Shown here: piece after piece, positions 12,506-20,948 of the stretch
How positions within the stretch are numbered: position 1 is the stretch's first letter
How the letters are laid out: the number at the start of each line of letters is the position of its first letter
Assembly: GCA_014843695.1 (NCBI GenBank)
Contig: CM026387.1
Span: forward strand, 68,855,920 to 68,919,919
Direction: 5' to 3'
Length of the DNA: 64,000 bases
Origin: Archivesica marissinica
Taxonomy: Eukaryota > Mollusca > Bivalvia > Venerida > Vesicomyidae
Translations under genes and position numbers: made by a program
Notes under the pieces: model-generated
Seen by the model: the letters and a program-made list of their open reading frames with translations, nothing else
Databases searched by the model: none
Told to the model about the DNA's origin: nothing

Positions 12506-13173
12506 TGTCTAGAATAGCAGTGTAACGCCCAGGTATATTAATATAAATATGTCTAGAATAGCAATGTAACGCCCAGGTATATTAATATAAATATGTCTAG
12601 AATAACAATGTAACGCCCAGGTATATTAATATAAATATGTCTAGAATAACAATGTAACGCCCAGGTATATTAATATAAATATGTCTAGAATAGCAATGTA
12701 ACGCCCAGGTATATTAATATGTTTAGAATAGCAATGTAACGCCCAGGTATATTAATATGTCTAGAATAGCAATGTAACGCCCAGGTATATTAATATGTCT
12801 AGAATAGCAATGTAACACCCAGGTATATTAATATAAATATGTCTAGAATAGCAATGTAACGCCCAGGTATATTAATATAAATATGTCTAGAATAGCAATG
12901 TAACGCCCAGGTATATTAATATAAATATGTCTAGAATAGCAGTGTAACGCCCAGGTATATTAATATAAATATGTCTAGAATAACAATGTAACACCCAGGT
13001 ATATTAATATGTCTAGAATAGCAATGTAACGCCCAGGTATATTAATATGTCTAGAATAGCAATGTAACGCCCAGGTATATTAATATGTCTAGAATAGCAA
13101 TGTAACGCCCAGGTATATTAATATAAATATGTCTAGAATAGCAATGTAACGCCCAGGTATATTAATATAAATA
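12506..13173. repeat. 44/38-bp tandem array, 16 units
   Basis: Each unit begins tgtctagaatagcaatgtaa and continues cgcccaggtatattaata. Long units (44 bp) have six more bases (taaata) than short ones (38 bp). The order is four long, three short, four long, three short, two long, which sums exactly to 668 bp. Point variants include agcagtg, aacaatg and aacaccc. Confidence 0.96.
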
Positions 13174-13190
13174 CATGTTATGTATCCCGT

Positions 13191-13491
13191 AGTAATCTAA
13201 CAGACGGATCTGTAGTCCAGTGGTTAATACGTTGGACTGGTAATCCAGGGATCGCAGGTTCGATCCCCCGTCTGATCATACTAAAATAAAATAAAACAGT
13301 CTTTCAGCAGGGACGTTAAACCGAGGTCTCGTGTCGGTGCACGTAAAAGAACCAGAGGATACTCTGTAATGTGTCTCTGTCTGTATAATTGCACTATCCT
13401 CCAAAATCTAAAATGACAAATCTCTTCAGGAGCGTCTCTCATATGGGCAACCGGTAGCGACGATATATAAACGTAGAACACCCAGTAATCT
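13191..13491 (+). mobile_element. SINE, family C (tRNA-derived), full-length copy
   Basis: The head at 13201 is tRNA-like, with A-box tagtccagtgg and B-box ggttcgatccc. Ends that look like an acceptor stem are complementary (cagacgg with ccgtctg). The T-stem does not form, and a non-tRNA body follows, so this is a SINE head and not a tRNA gene. The body holds gggacgttaaaccgaggtct, cacgtaaaagaaccagagga and ends near ggcaaccggtagcgacgat. The 8-bp repeats agtaatct at 13191-13198 and 13484-13491 are the likely target-site duplication. Compared with the copy at 20480 it lacks 12 bp between two GTGC repeats. Confidence 0.85.
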
Positions 13492-14320
13492 CTAGGCAGA
13501 GACAGTTGACTAGCAACTAGAAATTCAATGTACTAGATATGTATCTGCAATGTCGTAAATTTGTGTCAATAACTCATGAATGATCTAAAACGAGCCTCAT
13601 ATCATGTTGATAATTCATCACTTAGAATCCATGTGGCATTTTTACGATTGGAATTGGTGTCAGGTGTCAGGGACTACATCTCAATTGTAACCACGCAGCA
13701 TAATTTCGTCGATTATTAAAATTAGCATATTCGCTGTGAGCAATAATCGCGGAAAATGCTACTTTTAGAAACAAATATCCACGAGATTAGTAATAAACAC
13801 CATACACATATAATGTCATTATTCTATGTGTAATATTGGTGGGATTTACGTGTACTAACAGATGACCTCGAATACACCGGCAGTATAGCCATATCTTCTT
13901 CCGTTACCTAAATGCCTCTCACACAGTAAAAATATCCGTGCGAATATAAATGCTTAAAATTCGCGGCATTCAGTAACAAGACCAAGGCGCCCAGTGAAAA
14001 GGTCAAGTCTGCAAAGGAAGCCCCAGGATAGAGAATGCAGACTGTGTGCGTGATCAGATGTCAGACTCCCCAACTACTCCCTCTCCACGCTATCGTACTC
14101 CACCCCTTCACAGGCCAAGGCGTTTACAGACAAGAAACCGACAGCGGCAGTGCGCAGCTGACCGAAGCCTAGCAAGACCAAGATATCATGTTGGAATGAT
14201 TGGAACGACATCAACCATGATGACTACAAGCGGCGCTTGATGGTGCTACCCTTCAGGCTGTCCTGCATAACCGTCAAACATGCAATACGAAGTGCCAAGT
14301 GGAAACCCACCATCCATTAC
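13492..14320. other. Unrecognised unique sequence
   Basis: Over 800 bp with no domain-bearing frame. A 64-codon frame at 14046-14240 (+) is rich in Arg, Pro and Ser and has no recognisable motif, so I do not call it a gene. Confidence 0.5.
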
Positions 14321-14590
14321 CCCTAACTGTGGAAGTCGTGATAGCGCAGTGGATGCGCGTTCGCTTCAGGTGCGAAAGGTCCGGAGTTCGAGCCCCACTG
14401 GAGCCGTTACGATTGTGCCCTTAGGCAAGGCATTTAAATTCCACATTGCCTCTTCTCTCTCCCTCGTGGCGATGGATTCCATCAGGAATGAGGTCTCGAG
14501 AGTGATTTATATAAGTTGAAATAACTTGTTTCGCAATCGAGCTAAAATAAATTTGTACAAAAAAATAAAATAATTAAAAAAAACCCTAAC
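14321..14590 (+). mobile_element. SINE, family A (tRNA-derived), full-length copy
   Basis: The tRNA-like head starts near 14328, with A-box tagcgcagtgg and B-box agttcgagccc. The body includes gtgcccttaggcaaggcatt and ctctccctcgtggcgatgga, then atcaggaatgaggtctcgag. The 3' part, read on the plus strand, carries aacttgtttcgcaatcgagc and an A-rich tail to 14583. The 7-bp repeats ccctaac (14321-14327 and 14584-14590) flank it and are the probable target-site duplication. An inverted copy of the same family lies 0.8 kb downstream. Confidence 0.88.
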
Positions 14591-14825
14591 GAGAAGAGGA
14601 TGTGGACCAATATGCGTCGGCTAGTGCCCTTCATACCGAATACATGTACTAACATAACATAAGGTTTATTAGCATAAAATATGTGCATGTTAATAGCCTT
14701 AAACATCAATCAATATGGTGAAACATACATTCGCAAGTATAACTAGCATTAGCAAGGAAGAACTCATTATATACCAGTCATAATCAAATAATGCTGCATG
14801 GGATGAAACTTCATAGTAATATATA
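14591..14825. other. Probable 3' untranslated part of the LINE remnant
   Basis: AT-rich sequence directly downstream (minus-strand sense) of the LINE stop codon. No frame or motif is seen. It may be LINE 3' UTR or flanking DNA. Confidence 0.35.
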
Positions 14826-15883
14826 TTACATTATTTGTGCTCTAAGTTTGAAAGCATGATATACAAATTTAGCTGTACTGTTAATAACTCTATCGCTGTT
14901 AGCATTCATAAGAGATACACATTTGTTAGTAGTATGGTTTGAAATATTTTAGTCTAAGATTTCTATATTTGGGGCAAACTAGAATGAAATGGTATTCACT
15001 TTCGACTACACTCATATTGCAGTATAAACACCTGCGATATTGCCTGTCTATATTAGTATACCTGTCTGTTTCTATAGCTAGTTCGTGTGCCGAAACTCTT
15101 AGTTTAGTGAGGGCTATTCTATACTTATTTTCATTTATACATGACAGGTATTTGTCTAAAGTTAAGTCATGTTTAGACAAGCAGTATGTAGATAGTTTAC
15201 TTAAATTATTGATTCTAGCATACCAATATTGTTTATATATATCTATTAAACGTTGCTTTATGGAAGCAAAATTGACGGTCGATGTAAATTGATTAATCCA
15301 TATATCGGACATTACCAATGTTATCTAAAATCATTTTTATTTGATAGGCCCAGTTTATATTATTGTATGTAATATTATTAGTTTATACAAATTTATTTTA
15401 GCTCGATTGCGAAACAAGTTCTTACAGCTTATATTAATCACTCTCGAGACCTCATTCCTGATGGAATCCATCGCCACGAGGGAGAGAGAAGAGGCAACGT
15501 GGACTTTAAATGCATTGCCTAAGGGCACAATCGTAACGGCTCCAGTGGGGCTCGAACTCCAGACATTTCGCACCTGAAGCGAACGCGCATCCACTGCGCT
15601 ATCACGACTTCCATAATATTATTATTTGCATCAGGTACTAACATTTTATATACATTTTCTAATAGCGGGTTGATAGTTTTTAATAGTTTTAATTAAGTAT
15701 AGAGCCAACCAGGCTATCAAATAAACGACATTTATCAGACATAGACATTTCAAGTTGATTAAAGACAATAAATAAGTTGTGAAGTGCAAATGCAGAATGC
15801 TGCGACAGCCGTTTCTGTGTCCTATACCATGAGCCATATTTAAATAAATGTATTCCCAAGCATTTAAAGGATTTCACTAGCAA
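14826..15883 (-). pseudogene. Decayed non-LTR retrotransposon (LINE) ORF2 3' end, split by a SINE
   Basis: Minus-strand pieces align in order with the C-terminal half of a LINE reverse-transcriptase protein. The fragment at 15689-15883 reads FKCLGIHLFKYGSW and AFALHNLFIVFNQLE, which is typical sequence just after the RT catalytic core. The fragment just before the SINE reads NPLLENVYKMLVPDANNN. After the SINE comes WAYQIKMILDNIG and then a 130-codon frame (14926-15318). That frame ends in CLYCN, EYHFILVCP and YRNLRLKYF, the Cys-rich tail common in CR1/L2-like and related LINEs. It is broken by an internal deletion after GSILN, a frameshift near 15300 and a 2-bp loss near 14930. After that loss the frame continues to a TAA at 14826-14828. 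The catalytic motifs and ORF1 are absent. The clade is not assigned. Confidence 0.8.
15370..15624 (-). mobile_element. SINE, family A, inserted in the LINE remnant
   Basis: An inverted copy of the 14.3-kb SINE. On the plus strand its tail comes first (ttattttagctcgattgcga), and its tRNA-like head ends at 15613 (gcgctatcacgacttcca). The 11-bp direct repeats taatattatta at 15370-15380 and 15614-15624 are a clear target-site duplication. It sits between two LINE coding fragments that read in order, so it landed in an already present LINE copy. A minus-strand 79-codon frame across it is only the SINE read through. Confidence 0.92.
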
Positions 15884-16147
15884 ATTACTACAGCTGTCTT
15901 ACGATCGTTACAATCAATAAAAATAGCTTGCGATTGTTTATGAATATGTTCCAAATGCAATGATAATATGCTTTCTTGGCGAATGTTAAGAGTTCCATAT
16001 ACCTCTTTCTCATCTATGCGGATTGAGTTGCGGTAACGTGGGTTGTCACAGAACCACAGCAAACCGCAGCATGGTCCGTGTGGGACGGCGGCCATCCGCA
16101 AACAACACCGTGGGAAAAATCAAACAGTCTGCAGAGATATTTAAAGC
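15884..16147 (-). other. Unrecognised sequence upstream of the LINE remnant, with a short open frame
   Basis: A minus-strand frame (15877-16101, 74 codons) reads VPHGPCCGLLWF near its start and IFIDCNDRKTAVVIC at its end. I cannot place it. The end could be degraded reverse-transcriptase sequence (a KT followed by hydrophobic residues is common there), but the match is too weak to call. No promoter or splice signal supports expression. Confidence 0.3.
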
Positions 16148-17320
16148 GTAGAGACATTACAAGAACCGTAGTGTCATAGCAAGAACCGTAGTGTCATAGC
16201 AAGAGCCGTAGTGTCAGAGCAAGAACCGTAATGTCAGAGCAAAGAGCCGTAGATACATCACAATAACCGTAGTGTCAGAGCATGAACCGTAGCTACATCA
16301 CAAGAACAGTAGTGTCAGAGCAAGAACCGTAGTGTCAGAGCAAGAGCCGTAGATACATCACCAGAACCGTAGTGTCAGAGCAAGAGCCGTAGTGTCAGAG
16401 CAAGAACAGTAGTGTCAGAGCAAGAGTCGTAGTATTAGAGCAAGAGCCGTAGTGTCAGAGCAAGAACCGTAGTGTCAGAGCAAGAGCCGTAGTGTAAGAG
16501 CAAGAGCCGTAGTGTCAGAGCAAGAACCGTAGTATCAGAGCAAGAACCGTAGTGTCAGAGCAAGAACCGTAGTGTCAGAGCAAGAGCCGTAGTGTCAGAG
16601 CAAGAGCCGTAGTGTCAGAGCAAGAACCGTAGTGTCAGAGCAAGAGCCGTAGTATCAGAGCAAGAGCCGTAGTGTCAGAGCAAGAACCGTAGTGTCAGAG
16701 CAAGAACCGTAATGTCAGAGCAAGAACCGTAGTGTCAGAGCATGAACCGTAGTGTCAGAGCAAGAACCGTAGTGTTATAGCATGAACCGTAAGAACCGTA
16801 GTATCAGAGCAAGAACCGTAGTGTCAGAGCAAGAACCGTAGTGTCAGAGCATGAACCGTAGTGTCAGAGCAAGAACCGTAGTGTCATAGCAAGAACCGTA
16901 GTGTCATAGCAAGAGCCGTAGTGTCAGAGCAAGAACCGTAATGTCAGAGCAAGAACCGTAGTGTCAGAGCAAGAACCGTAGTGTCAGAGCATGAACCGTA
17001 GTGTCATAGCAAGAACCGTAGTGTCATAGCAAGAACCATAGTGTCAGAGCATGAACCGTAGTGTCAGAGCAAGAGCCGTAGTGTCAGAGCAAGAGCCGTA
17101 ATGTCAGAGCAAGAGCCGTAATGTCAGAGCAAGAACCGTAGTGTCAGAGCAAGAACCGTAGTGTCAGAGCAAGAGCCGTAGTGTCAGAGCAAGAACCGTA
17201 GTGTCAGAGCAAGAACCGTAGTGTCAGAGCAAGAGCCGTAGTGTCAGAGCAAGAACCGTAGTGTCAGAGCAAGAACCGTAGTGTCAGAGCAAGAGCCGTA
17301 GTGTCAGAGCAATGAACGTA
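16148..17320. repeat. 20-bp tandem array
   Basis: About 58 units of gagcaagaaccgtagtgtca. Variants are gagccgt or gaaccgt, catgaacc, aatgtca, and agatacatcac in the first 250 bp. One irregular junction near 16790 and another near 17312 (aatgaacgtaagaaccgt) break the phase. The unit is a multiple of neither 3 nor 10.5, and no coding meaning is seen. Confidence 0.95.
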
Positions 17321-17763
17321 AGAACCGTACTTGCACCGTAAGCTTCATTTTACATATACATGCGAATACAAAACATGACACATTAAATAAAGGCAAAGAT
17401 GTCGGGCCACAAGTAGCAACATTAGGTACGGCCCTTCCCGTAAGCTTCGTACTGGCACCGGATAGAATTCGCAGCAACCCGCCAATCTCTCTGTCAATTT
17501 GTCTTCGTTCTGCAATGTCCGTATACTCACCGCTACATTGACACCGTCTTCATTCCGTGTAATAACCATAACCCTCCGCAAAATCTAACCGCAGCAATCC
17601 GTATTCCCACCGTGATTTTACCGCATACATTATTTCGTGAAATGTAAACATAACCCACTGTATTCCACCAAATTTCACATCACGCCAAAACTCAATCGGC
17701 GTAGATGAGAAAGATGTATTATATTCGCAACACTCCATGAACGACCATGATGCTATTCTCACA
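17321..17763. other. Unrecognised unique sequence
   Basis: A 440-bp stretch with two short minus-strand frames (17345-17581 and 17550-17762) that have no recognisable domain. It lies between the 20-bp array and the Harbinger-like element. Confidence 0.4.
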
Positions 17764-17976
17764 CTGTGGCGAATATGCTAGCGAATGTGCTTCCGAATGG
17801 AAATATTTAACAATCGCTCAAACTTCGCAACATTCGCCGTGTCTTCGTAAGCGTTGGTAACAAATTCGGAACGTTCACAAGTCATTCTCCACCTAAATGT
17901 CAGTGAATGTTGTGAAGACGCCGATTTTATAAAATTATAAAAGGCCCATTTTTCAATTGAATTTCAACATTTCACT

Positions 17977-18279
17977 ATGGCCCTCTGAGTGAGACAGGTG
18001 GCTGCTCTTGGACTTCTAGTTTCTGAATATACTGTAGCTGCACATGCTGCCCTTGTTGCTCTAGAGCGTGAGGAGGAGGAAGAAAGGCGAACAATACGTA
18101 GAAGAAGAGAAAGAAGAAGAAGATCATGTTGGGTGAGGTACTGGCTATCACAAGAACAGACGTTGCATCTGTCGTACTACTACAACCTAAAGGAGACTCA
18201 CTCCGTTGAGAAGCTGTCTCATAGGAGGCTTGATGTGTGGAGTGAGCCAGGACATCTTCATTGGTGGTCCGAGTGGTGA
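17977..18279 (+). pseudogene. Harbinger-type transposase N-terminal fragment
   Basis: The frame starts with ATG GCC CTC TGA at 17977, so codon 4 is a stop. Open sequence then runs to 18279. It reads an acidic to basic switch (LEREEEEERR, RRRRERRRRSCWVRYWLS) followed by YYYNL. The Arg-rich stretch followed by WVR-x-WL is the familiar start of PIF/Harbinger nucleases (HARBI1-like), where a Tyr-x2-Leu helix follows. After YYYNL the expected helix and DDE domain are missing and the sequence changes character, which suggests an internal deletion. Recognition of the family is from memory of the motif. A bare Arg-rich low-complexity stretch is the alternative. Confidence 0.45.
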
Positions 18280-18311
18280 CAGGATTCCAATTTGAGCCGG
18301 ACTTCCTATGT

Positions 18312-18725
18312 TTACATTTGCTGATGACTGTTATACAGCTTTTGAATCCAAGTATGGGTCCTCCATCCTGCATGCCTGCTCACCAAAGAGTTGGCGTTTC
18401 TTGTATTCCTCGTGACTCGTATCGTAGATGGCTGGGGTGGCTTCCAGCCACTCAAACATCTGGGCCTGCTGGTCATCCGTGACACTTCTCCTGTCAACCT
18501 TCTTAGCGGGGGAGGTGTGGCATACCTTGGTGCATCATCCCCAGTGTCCCCAGGCTCATCTGCTGCAATAGCTGCCAATACTACCGGTTCTGGGGGTGGT
18601 GTGGCTAGTGTGGGTGATCTGGCTGGTGGTGGTGGCTCCCGGGTCTCGGAATCTGTCTCATGGGGCCTTGATCCACGGTCACGGCCTTCTCCTCTTACAC
18701 CTTTGCGTCTTCCCAATGTAGGCAC
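18312..18725 (-). other. Proline-rich open frame within the Harbinger-like element
   Basis: This is a 137-codon minus-strand frame. It is rich in Pro, Arg, Thr and Asp in the first two thirds (REPPPPARSPTLATPPPEP) and turns into ordinary sequence near the end (HAGWRTHTWIQKLY). The opposite strand of the same GC-rich block also stays open, with a Gly/Ser-rich product at 18391-18738. Only one of the two, if either, can be real. Harbinger elements often carry a second DNA-binding ORF, but I see no SANT/Myb helix here. Confidence 0.2.
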
Positions 18726-18837
18726 AATAGTGAAATAATGAAAGTCTTGAAATTCTTGATGAAATGTGGTGTTGCTGTTTCTCTCTCCAGATGCAGATTC
18801 GCTCCGCTATTTATACCAATCACGGCCGCGTCATCAA

Positions 18838-19110
18838 ATATTCGTAACATTCGTAAGAAACTGGTAAGACATTGGCAACGTTGGTAAGACATTCGTAACA
18901 TTCGTAAGTGCATTCGTAACGTTTGTTAACTCATTCCTAAGCATTCGCAAGCATTCGTAACATTCGCAAGGCATTCGCTGCATTTGTTTTGAACATTTTC
19001 GTAAGCTCATTCGCAACATTCGCAACGTTCGTTAGCTATTCGTAAGGCATTGGCAAGCATTGGCAAGCGTTGGTAAGCATTCGTAATATATTAGTAAGAT
19101 ATTGGTAAGG
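18838..19110. repeat. Degenerate cattcgtaa minisatellite
   Basis: About 25 loose copies of a 9-10-bp motif (cattcgtaa, cattcgcaa, cattggtaag). Spacing varies and the phase is often lost. Similar words occur near 17790-17880 on the other side of the element, so the motif appears to belong to the element's subterminal regions. Confidence 0.75.
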
Positions 19111-19309
19111 AGAGGTCGAGGGACGACCGAGAGGTGACCGAGATTAAAATATTTACTATTCAATCGCAATTTTTGGGCGAATTCACCGCGAAATTCAAAT
19201 ATTCTTATTCACAAGAATGTGTGAGAGCAGCATCCATGTTTACGAACACCTACGAATGTCTGGCGATTGCCTAATTGTCATAGTCGTTTCGCCACCACAT
19301 TCGCCACTG

Positions 19310-19479
19310 TAATTAAGTAGCTATGCAAGTCAGACAATTAGCTTTATATGATGGATTCGATATCTACAACAGACCTTGAATTTGACAGTGAATAATTCGA
19401 TTCTGTCAAATGTGAGGTATATGGCCAATTTGAAAACAAGAAATAAAACACAAGTTTCGTTGAGCTTCCATAGTAATAA
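19310..19479. other. Short unique spacer
   Basis: About 170 bp without recognisable content between the Harbinger-like element and the truncated SINE. Confidence 0.4.
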
Positions 19480-19618
19480 CAATTGAGAATAGTTTATACA
19501 CATTTATTTTAGCTCGATTGCGAAACAAGTTCTTACAACTTATATTAATCGCTCTCGAGACCTCATTCCTGATGGAATCCATCGCCACGAGGGAGAGAGA
19601 ATAGCAATTGAGAATAGT
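19480..19618 (-). mobile_element. SINE, family A, 5'-truncated copy with clear target-site duplication
   Basis: It carries the family A tail and body from ttattttagctcgattgcga to catcgccacgagggagagag, and stops before the tRNA-like head. The 14-bp direct repeats caattgagaatagt at 19480-19493 and 19605-19618 flank it exactly. This is the signature of an insertion by target-primed reverse transcription that stopped early. Confidence 0.93.
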
Positions 19619-19961
19619 GTACTGGCAAGTCCGCTACGGGGACATTTGTGCAACACAACCTTACAACAAAAATAACCGAATATAACATGTTTTCCTAATT
19701 AAAGGCACACGCGTATTTCTTTATACTGAATTGCCTGAAACCCCACCATATTATATGTACATAGTATTCAGTATGTAATGTATATACAGTCTATTAACCC
19801 TTTGCATGCTAGCGGTAGTTAAAATCACATTTGCCAACAGCATAGAGCCAGTATTACTATTTCTCATATTACATGTGAATATGGCTTATAGAATGAACTA
19901 ATAAGACTTGTAGAAACTCATTTCATGCTCCTCGTGCACGTTTCTTATAATATATTAACCA
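19619..19961. other. Unique sequence with a faint MITE-like stretch
   Basis: Mostly featureless AT-rich sequence. Around 19797-19855 the words gttaaaatcacatttgccaa and cagcatagagccag look like a diverged arm of the MITE that follows. No coding frame is seen. Confidence 0.4.
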
Positions 19962-20196
19962 TTAACCTGCCAATCACAATTAAAGTCGCATCTGCAAATA
20001 ACATAGACCCAGATCAGAGGGCATAGAACGTGCCGTCTGACCAGGTTCTATGCTGTTTGCTATTCAGATAGTGGAGCTAAAACACTTGTCTGAATAGCAA
20101 ACAACATAGATCCTGACTGATCAGTAGCGGCGCTACGCCCGGCTCATCTGGATCTATGTTATTTGCACATTCCGCCCAATTTAATTGGCAGGTTAA
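19962..20196. mobile_element. MITE with nested inverted repeats
   Basis: The outer arms start ttaacctgccaat on the left and end attggcaggttaa on the right. Each continues into gcaaataacatag and its complement ctatgttatttgc. An inner pair (ctgtttgctattcaga near 20050 and tctgaatagcaaaca near 20090) forms a second hairpin. The whole 235 bp can fold as a cruciform. No coding capacity is present. Sequences of this kind are, from memory, very common in bivalve genomes. Confidence 0.8.
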
Positions 20197-20479
20197 GGTT
20201 TAAGTCAGTTTTAAGGATTTAGAATATGTCTCTCTCCTGTACGGTATTTATTTGACTAAACTCTCTTAAATATCATACTCATCACGCCATATCGCAGACG
20301 TATTTGTCAAACGGCAGGTTCATGTAAAACGTTTGATAAACAACGTAAATGAGCCACAAATCTGTTGCATATCAATCATGCAATAGGGTAATTATAGTGT
20401 AGAGGTGAATGGTATATATGAGGCCAATAATGGTAATACTGATTCAGCAGTTTCAATAGCTATAAATAAGGACAGTAAA
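20197..20479. other. Unique spacer
   Basis: About 280 bp of AT-rich sequence with nothing recognised. Confidence 0.4.
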
Positions 20480-20752
20480 AGTGGTAAAACGCTGGACTGG
20501 TAATCCAGGGATCGCAGGTTCGATCCCCCGTCTGACCCTAATAAAATTAAAATTAACAGTCTTTCAGATGGGACGTTAAACCGAGGTCTCGTGTCGGTGC
20601 TTTACACCGTGCACGTAAAAGAACCAGAGGAGACTCTGTAATGGGTCTCTGTCTGTATCATTGCACTATCCTCCAACATCTAAAATGACTAATCTCTTCA
20701 GGAGGCGTCGCTCATATGGGCAACCGGTAGCGACGATAAATAAAGGTAAAAC
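20480..20752 (+). mobile_element. SINE, family C, 5'-truncated copy
   Basis: It shares taatccagggatcgcaggtt, the B-box ggttcgatccc and the whole body with the copy at 13191-13491. It begins inside the A-box (agtggtaaaacgctgg), so the first part of the head is missing. It keeps the 12-bp stretch ttacaccgtgca that the other copy has lost. A clean target-site duplication is not evident. Confidence 0.85.
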
Positions 20753-20804
20753 ACACTCAGACTACAATACCAAATAGAACTGTGTTTCCTATAGCATTTT
20801 ATTT

Positions 20805-20948
20805 TTTACCAAATAGGTTCAACAAATTATAAAATAATCCAAAATGCAGCTTTAATTTTTAGAAGACACTTTCACTATTGGTGATAATACCTGCTCAGCC
20901 AATCAGCTGATGTATCAATAACTCTTAAGGGTGTCCCTACACTTTTCG
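20805..20948. repeat. Dispersed repeat, copy 1 (partner at 37335-37490)
   Basis: Shares with 37.3-37.5 kb the words ccaaaatgcagct, tcagccaatcag and gtatcaataactcttaaggg, in the same order and spacing. It ends at ccctaca, directly beside the first unit of the 31-bp satellite. The element type is unknown. The abrupt shared end suggests a transposon terminus. Confidence 0.8.

Larger units (their letters stand above)
17764..19309. mobile_element. Putative non-autonomous PIF/Harbinger-like DNA transposon
   Basis: The left edge has gtggcgaat (17766-17774), and the right edge has its complement attcgccac (19299-19307). The same theme continues inward (gcgaatgtg on the left, ccaccacattcgcc on the right), so imperfect terminal inverted repeats are likely. 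Inside are a frame resembling the N-terminus of a Harbinger transposase and a 270-bp run of cattcgtaa-type repeats. No DDE nuclease domain is present, so the element could not move by itself. I could not identify a matching 3-bp target-site duplication. Confidence 0.45.

Noticed and set aside
12506..13173. CRISPR-like array
   Set aside because: Repeats are contiguous with no unique spacers, and the context is an animal genome with no cas genes.
13201..13275. Apparent tRNA gene with A and B boxes
   Set aside because: The outer 7-bp stem pairs, but the T-stem does not, and a SINE body with target-site duplication follows.
15355..15594. 79-codon minus-strand frame, and the similar plus-strand frame at 14280-14519
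   Set aside because: Both are the family A SINE translated, not protein genes.
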